A DNA stretch of 6,995 bases from an uncultured Spongiibacteraceae bacterium (GTDB lineage: Bacteria > Pseudomonadota > Gammaproteobacteria > Pseudomonadales > CAMLJR01): positions 1-6,995 of the forward strand of contig CAMLJR010000149.1 of NCBI GenBank assembly GCA_946480345.1, in the 5' to 3' direction. A program made the translations under genes and the position numbers. Below the pieces are notes generated by a model. The model was given only the letters and a program-made list of their open reading frames with translations. It did no database searches and had not been told where the DNA came from. Positions 1 through 5,737 of this stretch are shown one piece after another (position 1 is the first letter of the stretch; every line of letters starts with the position of its first letter).

Positions 1-822
1 AGGTAGCGACCATAAATCCAGATCGAAATCGCGTTGCGGTAATTTCAGCAACAGTTTTACCGTCGGTCGTTGCCGGTTATCGGTGAGTATCCAGACAATC
101 CGATCGTATCGATCGCGATAAACCTGATCGATCGATGGCTGGATCAGCGCGGCATCGCTCGGCACTGCGGGTGACGCCGTTATATGGATCTGCGCACTCA
201 CCTCGATATCTTTGATGAATTCCGCGTCAAATTCAGTGGCGTAGAACAAATTGCCCAGCGGCTGGCCAGTCGCATCGCTGCGCATCACACTGGCGGTGCC
301 GTACAACAAAGGCCCGCGCGCACTGAGCAAATAGCCGCTATCGAAAATCGGTGCACGGTCGCGCACTTTGCTCAGGTCGACGAGATAAGGACGTACGTCA
401 TCGATGGACAGCGGCGCTTCGCTGAACATCGCGTTCTGTTCGTCGATGAGCCGATGATCGATCAACCGTTGCTGCGGATCGAATAACGCGACCATATCGA
501 TATTCAGCGAGAGCATCGTATCGATCGGAAACAGCGTATCGAGAAATGCGGGATCGATATCCTGCGCGTGCTGATACATCTCATTCCAGACGGCGTTCTG
601 GTAGGCGAGCGTGCTGAGCTGTAATTTTTTGGTGTCGATCGCCAGCAATACGCGCCGTAAATCCTTGCGATCTGACGATGCTTCCATTTCGTGCAGTTTC
701 GGCAGCACCAGCCAGTAGCGCGTCGCGACGGCTGCGCCAAAACTGACAATCAGCATTACCGCGGCCACCGAAAATATCAGCGGTAGCAGCCGTAACGACA
801 GCAGTTGTGAAAACCGGGCCAT
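1..822 (-). CDS. CHASE4-domain membrane sensor protein, C-terminal part missing (runs off left edge)
   Basis: The frame is open from the ATG at 822 to base 1 (274 codons, no stop), so the gene continues outside the window. The first 11 residues are basic (MARFSQLLSLR) and lead into one hydrophobic segment at about residues 13-36, a signal anchor. What follows is a soluble, Asp-rich, probably periplasmic domain. Residues about 46-195 resemble CHASE4: a helix containing AYQNAVWNEMYQ (73-84), matching the family's aromatic 'DWA.WD..Y' signature, then LNIDMVALFDPQQRLID (106-122), a beta strand pair typical of this sensor fold. Proteins with an N-terminal CHASE4 usually end in GGDEF, GGDEF-EAL or histidine kinase modules, so the output is inferred and not visible here. 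The start lies 3 bp after the peroxidase stop, with only a weak ribosome site (CTGGGC), which suggests translational coupling. The ligand is unknown. The domain call is by eye. Confidence 0.75.
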   Translation of the reverse strand, partial: MARFSQLLSLRLLPLIFSVAAVMLIVSFGAAVATRYWLVLPKLHEMEASSDRKDLRRVLLAIDTKKLQLSTLAYQNAVWNEMYQHAQDIDPAFLDTLFPIDTMLSLNIDMVALFDPQQRLIDHRLIDEQNAMFSEAPLSIDDVRPYLVDLSKVRDRAPIFDSGYLLSARGPLLYGTASVMRSDATGQPLGNLFYATEFDAEFIKDIEVSAQIHITASPAVPSDAALIQPSIDQVYRDRYDRIVWILTDNRQRPTVKLLLKLPQRDFDLDLWSLP

Positions 823-825
823 GAG

Positions 826-1308
826 CTAGCCCAGTGCGTTGACGATGGCCTGCTCGATGCGCTCCGGCGCCGTAGCGGGGGCGAAACGGTCGATGACAAC
901 ACCATCGCGTCCGACCAGGAATTTGGTGAAATTCCATTTGATTTTTTCGCTGCCGAGAATGCCGGGCGCTGCTTTTTTCAAATATTGGAACAGCGGATGC
1001 GCGGCATCGCCGTTGACATCGATTTTCGCGAACATCGGAAAACTGACGCCATAGTTGAGCTGGCAGAATTCCTCAATTTCACCGTTGTGGCCGGGGTCCT
1101 GTTTGCCGAATTGATTGCACGGAAATCCCAGTACGGCGAAATCCCGGTCGGCATATTTTTCGTAAAGTTTTTCGAGCCCTTCGAACTGCGGGGTGAATCC
1201 GCATTTGCTCGCGGTATTGACGATCAGCAACACTTTGTTGCGATAGTCGGCGAGCGAGACCGAGGCACCTTGGATGGTCGTTGCATCGAATTGATAAATA
1301 TCGGTCAT
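826..1308 (-). CDS. Glutathione peroxidase family protein (Cys type, probably thioredoxin-dependent)
   Basis: This 160-aa protein has the full length of bacterial glutathione peroxidase homologues such as BtuE/BsaA. It reduces hydrogen peroxide and organic or lipid hydroperoxides in the cytoplasm. The peroxidatic residue is Cys36 in NTASKCGFT. The catalytic tetrad is completed by Gln70 (in [12 protein letters not shown]) and Trp125-Asn126 (in [10 protein letters not shown]). Cys82 in EEFCQLNYG sits where the resolving cysteine of thioredoxin-using members lies. With cysteine instead of selenocysteine, I infer reduction by thioredoxin rather than mainly by glutathione. The ATG at 1308 has a GGGAAG ribosome site 9 bases upstream. 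No signal peptide is seen. It is separated from the upstream glycosyltransferase by about 210 bp of AT-rich DNA, so it likely has its own promoter, and it is followed almost without a gap by the CHASE4 sensor gene. The symbol could be btuE or gpx, but orthology was not tested. Confidence 0.95.
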   Translation of the reverse strand: MTDIYQFDATTIQGASVSLADYRNKVLLIVNTASKCGFTPQFEGLEKLYEKYADRDFAVLGFPCNQFGKQDPGHNGEIEEFCQLNYGVSFPMFAKIDVNGDAAHPLFQYLKKAAPGILGSEKIKWNFTKFLVGRDGVVIDRFAPATAPERIEQAIVNALG

Positions 1309-1518
1309 GGCAAAAAGCTTCCCGTTGTTGGCCGCCCATTTGGATTTTTATTTAAAGGGGCGACGCGGGTGATTATTTATGGCGCGATAGTAACCGATCG
1401 CCTCCGTCCGATGCGCATAAAAAATAAGCATCGAAGTGAATGATCGTTGTCTGCATTAGCGTTTTTGTTTGTTAGCTTAGCTGTTTGTTAATGGGGGCAG
1501 GCATGTCTTGCCAACCGA
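1309..1518. other. AT-rich intergenic region between glycosyltransferase and peroxidase genes
   Basis: This 210-bp spacer has no convincing gene on either strand. It is clearly AT-richer than the genes around it, especially at 1345-1385 and 1410-1490, as expected for the promoter of the peroxidase–sensor pair. AT-rich hexamers near 1346-1380 (minus strand reads ATAAATAATC and TTTAAATAAAAAT) could supply a -10 box, but I could not match a good -35 at proper spacing, so no promoter is placed. Two small structures are present: an inverted repeat CGATGC/GCATCG (1409-1414 and 1428-1433, A-rich 13-base loop) and a 9-bp direct repeat TGTTTGTTA (1466-1474 and 1482-1490). No clear terminator for the upstream glycosyltransferase gene was found; the GGCA/TGCC stem at 1500-1512 is too short. 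Confidence 0.6.
1466..1490. repeat. Short direct repeat, 9 bp, 16-bp period
   Basis: TGTTTGTTA occurs at 1466-1474 and again at 1482-1490, separated by GCTTAGC. The period of 16 bp is about one and a half helical turns. The repeat lies in the AT-rich spacer upstream of the peroxidase gene. It may be a pair of regulator half-sites or chance in low-complexity sequence. Confidence 0.35.
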
Positions 1519-3183
1519 TCATCGAGCGAGTCGTTGCAGCGACGCTTGATTCCACGCGAAGCGATAGCGGAAATTTTGCGCGGAAGCGCAATTCATCGTC
1601 AGGGGCTGCGGGAGCATCGCTACCATCGGTTCGCCATGTTCTACGTCGAACGAAGGCGCGGTAGGTAAGTGCAGCTTTTTGGCAGTCTCGACATTCATAA
1701 CCCAGGTCATGGGAATCGGCGCGGTACTGCACAAATCGATGTCGTTATTACTGCGAATGCCGTTGTGCAGCAGCGTGGCTTCGCTATAGAGCCATTCGCG
1801 CTCGTTCCAATCGATCAGCGCCAATGCATTGGGAGCCGAGGCGCGACTCAATGCCGTCATGGCCGGTTGTCCCGATTCAACCCCGTCGGCGAGCGGCGTC
1901 AGCCCGCGGTGATAGCAGGCGATGATCGCGAGATAAACGGCAAGCCAGCGCATAACGATGGGTCGGCGCCGCAGTATGACAAAGCCGAACAGGCCGACCA
2001 CGGCGGCAGCAACCAGCGCAATTCCCGCGCTGGACGGCCATTGCATCAGGGCCGATTTCGGCAGCACGCCGGTCAGGCGGATCAGCCCGGCCAGGCTCGT
2101 CACAACGATCAGCGCGATGGCGGTTCCCGCTATCGCGCGTTGCAACCAGCGCCGACGTAACAGCAGCTGCAATGGTGCGGCGGCAGCCAGTGCAACGGCG
2201 GGCAGCGCCGGCAGCATGTACAGCTCGCGCTTGCCGGTCGACAGCGAAAAGAACAACAGCACGAGTGCTGCCCATCCAAGTAACAGCATGTAACGGCTAT
2301 CGTTGCGCCGCAGCTTCCGCCACCAGATCGGCAGCAGCCACGGCAGCAACAGACTTAGCGGCGCCCAGTATTTCGGTATCTGCGCGAAGAAAAACCAGAA
2401 CGGTTCGCGGTGCTGCCATGCCGCCGAATACCGTTGCGCGGTTTGCCGCAGCAGGATTTCTTCGAGATATTCGCGAATTTCCGCATTGCCGTGCGCGAGC
2501 GACAACAGCGGCACCAGCCAGCACAGCAGCAATGCGACCAAGACACCGACGCCGGCCAGCCATTGACGCGCCGAAATGCGGGCGAGGGCAGCGCCGCGCC
2601 AGCGCGCGATAGCGAATGGCATGGCGATAAGAATCGGCAGAAAGCCGACGCCCTTGCTGAGAATGCCTGCTGCCAGCGCGGCGAAGGCGAGATAAAACCA
2701 GCCACGATCGTTGCCGGAAAGCATGTGCCGGACAAAACCGTACAGCGCGAGCGTGGTCCATCCGATCAGAAAGCCGTCGATGTGTGCGTACGTGGCCAGC
2801 CGCCAGAATTGATAGCAGCACAGCAGCAGCACCGCTGCAGTGAAGCCAACGCGCCGGTTCCACAGCCGCGTGCCGAGATCGTAAATCAGCAGCAGCGCGC
2901 CGAAACTGGCGAGCATTGTCGGCAGCATGAAACTCCAGCGCACCGAGCCAATCGCTTTGATGGCAACGGCCATGACCCAGAAGAAGATCGGCGGTTTATC
3001 CGCATAGATTTCGCCGGCCCGATGCGGCACCCACCACTGTCCGGTTTGCAGCATTTCCAGCGCCACGCCGGCGAAGCGGACTTCATCGATATGCCACGGC
3101 ATGCGTTGGCCAAGCGCAGAGCCAAAAATTACGGCAGCCAGCGCGGCCAGTGTCCAGCGATGACGACTCGCGCTCGTCAACAT
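1519..3183 (-). CDS. ArnT-like integral membrane glycosyltransferase (GT83 / PMT_2 family)
   Basis: This 554-aa protein has the usual length of ArnT, which moves a sugar from an undecaprenyl-phosphate carrier to lipid A on the periplasmic side of the inner membrane. A first membrane helix (about 11-27) is followed by the periplasmic loop with the catalytic-type acidic pair Asp33-Glu34 (WHIDEVRFAG). Next come GQWWVP (48-53) and GEIYADKPP (57-65), the family's 'G..W..P....G..Y..KPP' signature. Further family marks are TYAHIDGF (131-138), LSKGVGFLP (175-183), RYSAAWQHREPFWFF (251-265) and STGKRELYMLPALP (315-328). Roughly ten or more helices reach to about residue 425. A soluble C-terminal region of about 125 residues follows, presumably periplasmic. 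The ATG at 3183 has a purine-rich site (AAAGAGAG) about 9 bases upstream, inside the LABN gene, and one base separates the two genes. The sugar and acceptor cannot be read from the sequence, so arnT is not assigned. Confidence 0.9.
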   Translation of the reverse strand: MLTSASRHRWTLAALAAVIFGSALGQRMPWHIDEVRFAGVALEMLQTGQWWVPHRAGEIYADKPPIFFWVMAVAIKAIGSVRWSFMLPTMLASFGALLLIYDLGTRLWNRRVGFTAAVLLLCCYQFWRLATYAHIDGFLIGWTTLALYGFVRHMLSGNDRGWFYLAFAALAAGILSKGVGFLPILIAMPFAIARWRGAALARISARQWLAGVGVLVALLLCWLVPLLSLAHGNAEIREYLEEILLRQTAQRYSAAWQHREPFWFFFAQIPKYWAPLSLLLPWLLPIWWRKLRRNDSRYMLLLGWAALVLLFFSLSTGKRELYMLPALPAVALAAAAPLQLLLRRRWLQRAIAGTAIALIVVTSLAGLIRLTGVLPKSALMQWPSSAGIALVAAAVVGLFGFVILRRRPIVMRWLAVYLAIIACYHRGLTPLADGVESGQPAMTALSRASAPNALALIDWNEREWLYSEATLLHNGIRSNNDIDLCSTAPIPMTWVMNVETAKKLHLPTAPSFDVEHGEPMVAMLPQPLTMNCASAQNFRYRFAWNQASLQRLAR

Positions 3184-3184
3184 G

Positions 3185-3484
3185 TTAGTGCGCTCTCTTT
3201 ACTTTGAAATCGAGGCGCAGGTTGTACAGCGCCACTGCGAACGGAAATAAATTCGAGAGAATTCCCACCGAGTCGTTCTTGCCGAAAATGAAATAGGCGA
3301 GCAACAACAGGCTGCCGGTAATACTCATGTACCAGAACAGCCGCGGCATCACCGGTTTGCCGTGCCGACGCGAGGCGATAACCTGAACGAACCAGCGACC
3401 CGCAAACAACCCCACGCCGAGGTATCCGATCAGCTTCCACGGCGTAATCGTCAGGCCGAAGGCCTGTAGGAGGACTTCATTCAT
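3185..3484 (-). CDS. Stand-alone lipid-A-disaccharide synthase N-terminal (LABN) domain membrane protein
   Basis: The protein is 99 aa and is almost entirely the LABN domain, a small membrane domain first named from the N-terminus of some LpxB proteins. Family features are PWKLIGYLGVGLF (15-27), FVQVIASRRHGKPVMPRLFW (32-51) with the 'Q..aS.r.....P..FW' pattern, SITGSLLLLAYF (54-65), and a closing YNLRL (87-91). Three membrane helices are likely at about 17-37, 49-68 and 73-90. No LpxB catalytic domain is present here, so this is not a lipid A disaccharide synthase. It lies between a GT2 gene (15 bp upstream) and the ArnT-like gene (1 bp downstream), an arrangement I recall from other proteobacteria. 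It is probably an accessory of the lipid-linked sugar pathway: a flippase-like partner, a scaffold or a recruiting subunit. That role is inference. The ATG at 3484 has only a weak ribosome site, so coupling to the GT2 gene is plausible. Confidence 0.85.
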   Translation of the reverse strand: MNEVLLQAFGLTITPWKLIGYLGVGLFAGRWFVQVIASRRHGKPVMPRLFWYMSITGSLLLLAYFIFGKNDSVGILSNLFPFAVALYNLRLDFKVKRAH

Positions 3485-3499
3485 CGATGGTGTACTCGA

Positions 3500-4240
3500 T
3501 TATTCGACGGTGGGAGCCTGTTCCGGCAAGCGATTGCGACGCATCAGCCACATCACACCCATCAGATCCCAGATGCCGACCCAAAGCCGGTCGAGCGTGC
3601 CGTATTTAGAACGGCCTTCGGTGCGATGACGGTGATTGACCCCCACCAGCTCGATGCGGCCGCGCTGCCGGCGCACCAGCGCCGGTAAATAACGGTGCAT
3701 GTGGTTGAAGTAGGGCAGCGCCAGCAGCACATCGCGGCGGATCAGTTTCAGGCCGCAGCCCGTGTCAGGGGTGCCGTCCCGCAGCAGCGCAGCGCGAATT
3801 CGATTGGCAATACGCGATGCCAGGCGCTTATTCAGACTGTCGCGACGCTTAGTGCGTTGGCCGGCGATCAGCGCGATATTCGGGTCGCTAGCGGCACGTT
3901 CGAGCAGCTTTGGAATATCGGCTGGATCATTTTGACCGTCGCCGTCGAGCGTGACGATCCATGGAAAGCGGGCTTGGCGAGCGCCCATCAGAATTGAGGT
4001 GCTTTGGCCGAGGTTGTGCGGGTTGCGCACAATCACCAACGGCGGGGTGTCGGCGGCATGTTCACGTTTAATTGCGCGCAGTACTGCCAGCGTTTCGTCG
4101 CTGCTGCCATCGTCGACGACGATGACTTCGCATTCGCAACCCCGGGAGCGGACGACTGTCCGTATTTCGTCGAGTAGGTGGTGAATATTCGCCGCTTCAT
4201 CCTTGACCGGTATAACCACAGAAAAAGGCACGTCGGCCAT
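3500..4240 (-). CDS. Family 2 glycosyltransferase, DPM1/ArnC-like (polyprenyl-phosphate sugar synthase)
   Basis: This GT-A fold enzyme of 246 aa transfers a sugar from a nucleotide donor, most likely to undecaprenyl phosphate at the cytoplasmic face. Numbered from the ATG at 4240: FSVVIPVKDEAANI (6-19) is the nucleotide-binding start, VVDDGSSDET (41-50) the first acidic motif, RNPHNLGQS (72-80) follows, and TLDGDGQNDP (97-106) is the DXD-type metal site. DTGCGLKLIRRD (159-170) and HRTEGRSKYG (205-214) are typical of DPM1-like enzymes. The two C-terminal membrane helices of ArnC/GtrB are absent; only a hydrophobic stretch at 219-233 could hold it to the membrane. I chose ATG 4240 because GAGA lies six bases upstream. 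A TTG at 4252 would add four residues. It is first of three closely packed genes and would make the lipid-linked donor used by the ArnT-like enzyme. The sugar is not predictable from the sequence. Confidence 0.9.
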   Translation of the reverse strand: MADVPFSVVIPVKDEAANIHHLLDEIRTVVRSRGCECEVIVVDDGSSDETLAVLRAIKREHAADTPPLVIVRNPHNLGQSTSILMGARQARFPWIVTLDGDGQNDPADIPKLLERAASDPNIALIAGQRTKRRDSLNKRLASRIANRIRAALLRDGTPDTGCGLKLIRRDVLLALPYFNHMHRYLPALVRRQRGRIELVGVNHRHRTEGRSKYGTLDRLWVGIWDLMGVMWLMRRNRLPEQAPTVE

Positions 4241-4279
4241 GCGCGGTCTCAATCGTTAGATTATTGGCCGGAACACGAG

Positions 4280-4306
4280 ATGCTGGCGCGCCGGGTTGGC
4301 CAGCAT
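4280..4306. promoter_or_regulatory. Perfect 8-bp inverted repeat upstream of the glycosylation cassette
   Basis: ATGCTGGC (4280-4287) and GCCAGCAT (4299-4306) are exact reverse complements around an 11-base spacer, about 40 bp before the GT2 start codon. No T-run follows on either strand, so it is unlikely to be a terminator. Its place next to the candidate -10 box would suit an operator. It could also be an RNA hairpin in a longer leader. The 27-bp length and central spacing fit a dimeric regulator, but none can be named. Confidence 0.35.
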
Positions 4307-4322
4307 ATTAAGCGATGGATTT

Positions 4323-4364
4323 CAAAAACATAACCGACGCGGCAGGGTTTTTTTGTCGCGTCGG
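4323..4364 (-). terminator. Likely rho-independent terminator downstream of the desaturase gene
   Basis: CCGACGCGGCA (4334-4344) pairs with TGTCGCGTCGG (4354-4364), giving an 11-bp GC-rich stem with one G-U type pair and a 9-base loop. On the minus strand the stem is followed by TTATGTTTTTG (4333-4323), a broken but T-rich run. It begins 57 bp after the desaturase stop and precedes the next gene's promoter region, as expected for a terminator. The trailing run is imperfect, so efficiency may be moderate. On the plus strand only GAATTTTA follows, so bidirectional action is doubtful. Confidence 0.65.
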
Positions 4365-4421
4365 CCGAATTTTATGAAGGTTTAAGTCTGGCTTAATCAA
4401 CTGCTCAATAAGTGCGCGGCA

Positions 4422-5567
4422 TCAGGCAAATTGCAGCGTCATGTAGTGGAGGCGTTTGCGCTGCAACTTCAGCGCGTATTCGAGTTCCTGCAGTCGCGAA
4501 CTGATCGTTGTCTGCCGCCACATCTGTTGCAGCTCGGCGGTTCTTTCCGCCAATTGCACGCGCTTCTGCTCATACCATTGCTGACGCAGCGTGTTCCACT
4601 CTTGCAGATATTCGAGGAAATGCTGGTATTCGCGCTCAAGATGCTCCCGCCATACGTCTGCGTTGGGAGTCAGCGCGAGACGCTGCTGCGCGCGTTTGAA
4701 CTGCATGTCGAGCAGTGCCTTCTGAATCTTGAAATCGGGAATGCGGTTCAGATCGCTGGCCAGACCGCACCAGCTCGCCACATTGATCATCCACTTGGTC
4801 GGATCGAACTGCCACCAGCGCACGCCATTGCGGTAATCGTTCTGAAACAGGTGATGGAAGTTGTGATAGCCCTCACCGTAGGTCACCAGCGCAAGCCAGA
4901 AATTGTCGCGCGCGGTGTTCTCGTCGGTGTACGGCTGCTTGCCCCAGTAATGCGCCAGCGAGTTGATGAAGAACGTGACGTGATGATTCACCACGAGCCG
5001 CAGGAAACCGGCCAATAGCAGATAACCCCAGTAATCGCCGGTTAGCGCGCCGAGCAACAGCGGCGGCGCCAGATTCATGCCCACCGCGAGCGGTGCGTAA
5101 TAACGATCCTGAAATACGACGATCGGATCGCGCTGCAGATCGGGCACATTGCTGAAATCGATCTTCCCGGTCGGGTAATCGCGCAGCATCCAGCCGATGT
5201 GCGAGAACCACAGCCCGCGGTTGGCCGAATAGGGGTCGGTTTCGTTGTCGTCGACGTGTCGATGATGGCGGCGATGACCCGACGTCCACACCAGAATGCT
5301 GTTCTGAGTAGCGCTTGCGCCGAACAGCGCGAAAAACCAGCGCAACAGCGGATGCGCCTTGTAGGTGTTATGCGCGAACAGGCGGTGATAGCCGGCGGTG
5401 ATCGATAGCCCATTGAATGCGAGGATCACGGCGAATGCGAGCCAGTTGCCCCAGCTATAGCCATGGGTGAACCCGTACCACGGCACTACCGTGATCGAGA
5501 CAATGAAGGTGCCGATTAACACAACTGCGGGCAGCCACATGATGGGAGGTTTTACGACAGTGGACAT
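4422..5567 (-). CDS. Membrane fatty acid (acyl-CoA) delta-9-type desaturase with C-terminal coiled-coil-like tail
   Basis: This 381-aa enzyme would insert a cis double bond into a saturated acyl chain, using O2, a di-iron centre and outside electrons, at the inner membrane. The three histidine boxes of the stearoyl-CoA desaturase class are intact: HRLFAH (61-66), HRRHH (98-102) and HNFHH (235-239), with His206 in NSLAHYWG as a likely further ligand. Hydrophobic pairs at about 11-30/42-58 and 157-175/180-198 give the usual four-helix layout. Residues about 281-381 are a charged, helical, Gln/Glu/Arg/Leu-rich extension beyond the catalytic core, coiled-coil-like by eye. No cytochrome b5 or ferredoxin domain is fused, so electrons must come from a separate protein; a Rieske ferredoxin gene lies 170 bp upstream. 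The ATG at 5567 has only a weak AGAGA site 13 bases upstream. Substrate (CoA ester or phospholipid) and exact position of the bond are inferred from the family. Confidence 0.92.
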   Translation of the reverse strand: MSTVVKPPIMWLPAVVLIGTFIVSITVVPWYGFTHGYSWGNWLAFAVILAFNGLSITAGYHRLFAHNTYKAHPLLRWFFALFGASATQNSILVWTSGHRRHHRHVDDNETDPYSANRGLWFSHIGWMLRDYPTGKIDFSNVPDLQRDPIVVFQDRYYAPLAVGMNLAPPLLLGALTGDYWGYLLLAGFLRLVVNHHVTFFINSLAHYWGKQPYTDENTARDNFWLALVTYGEGYHNFHHLFQNDYRNGVRWWQFDPTKWMINVASWCGLASDLNRIPDFKIQKALLDMQFKRAQQRLALTPNADVWREHLEREYQHFLEYLQEWNTLRQQWYEQKRVQLAERTAELQQMWRQTTISSRLQELEYALKLQRKRLHYMTLQFA

Positions 5568-5737
5568 CAGACAGAATCTCTAGAAAACGGCGACAGCGAT
5601 CGAAAACAGATGACGAGACCTAAACGAATAGCGGAGCCAAAACGCAGATAACAAGGGCGATGGTAGACCAATTTTCACCCAGGGCACAGTGCGCATATGT
5701 ACGCACAAGCGCGACCGTAACCGGTTCGATCTGCCTT
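5568..5737. other. Intergenic leader of the desaturase gene
   Basis: This 170-bp stretch between the Rieske and desaturase genes holds no gene I can support. No terminator follows the Rieske stop, so read-through into the desaturase is possible. A weak promoter candidate on the minus strand is TTGTTA (about 5649-5654) with CTATTC 17 bp further on. A dyad lies at 5689-5706. An 8-bp palindrome AACCGGTT is at 5719-5726. Confidence 0.4.
5689..5706. promoter_or_regulatory. Imperfect 18-bp dyad upstream of the desaturase gene, candidate operator
   Basis: GTGCG (5689-5693) and CGCAC (5702-5706) are inverted around CATATGTA. On the minus strand the site reads GTGCGTACATATGCGCAC. With one G-U pair it could also fold as a 7-bp RNA stem with a CATA loop. 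It is about 120 bp upstream of the desaturase ATG and just before the weak promoter candidate. Desaturase genes in gammaproteobacteria are often controlled by TetR-type regulators (DesT, FabR) that bind such dyads. The half GCGTACA resembles the FabR half-site as I remember it, but the match is partial. It could instead be a structure at the end of the Rieske transcript, although no T-run follows. Confidence 0.3.

Larger units (their letters stand above)
4241..4421. other. Intergenic region: terminator of the desaturase gene and likely promoter of the glycosylation cassette
   Basis: No gene is seen in this 181-bp stretch. Going with transcription (right to left), it begins with the stem-loop at 4334-4364 and its T-rich run, then AT-rich DNA. 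On the minus strand, TAATAT (4305-4310) could be a -10 box; the hexamer 17 bp upstream (TTATGT) is a poor -35. The perfect 8-bp dyad at 4280-4306 begins at this -10 and would cover the start point. The promoter is tentative; the position of a boundary between two transcription units is better supported. Confidence 0.5.

Noticed and set aside
108..558. Eight copies of ATCGAT in about 450 bp, far above random expectation
   Set aside because: On the coding strand the copies mostly arise from Ile-Asp or neighbouring Asp codons in an Asp-rich periplasmic domain with GAT/ATC preference, and the hexamer also recurs in other genes of the window. No need to invoke a DNA motif system.
985..1443. Plus-strand frame of 152 codons reaching from the peroxidase gene into the AT-rich spacer
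   Set aside because: Most of it is antisense to the peroxidase; the part in the spacer has no motif or ribosome site.
1500..1512. GGCATGTCTTGCC as a terminator after the ArnT-like gene
   Set aside because: The stem is only 4 bp and no T-run follows on the minus strand.
2410..3207. Long open frame of 265 codons on the plus strand inside the ArnT-like gene
   Set aside because: It is antisense to a gene with full family motifs; its product is a low-complexity Arg/Gln/Ala-rich string with no recognisable domain or ribosome site. Typical shadow frame in GC-rich coding DNA.
3185..4240. Lipid-A-disaccharide synthase (LpxB) split into pieces
   Set aside because: The LABN protein ends in its own stop with normal family length, and the neighbour is a DPM1-like GT2 enzyme, not the LpxB GT19 catalytic domain. 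No frameshifted LpxB remnant was seen.
1441..4515. Identical 14-mer TGATCGTTGTCTGC at 1441-1454 and 4502-4515
   Set aside because: One copy is in a spacer and the other within the desaturase coding region, with no shared flanks. A single exact 14-mer pair in 7 kb is not surprising by chance.
4431..5018. Plus-strand open frame of 195 codons antisense to the desaturase
   Set aside because: It overlaps the His boxes and tail of the desaturase; the translated product shows no known motif and no start context. Treated as a shadow.
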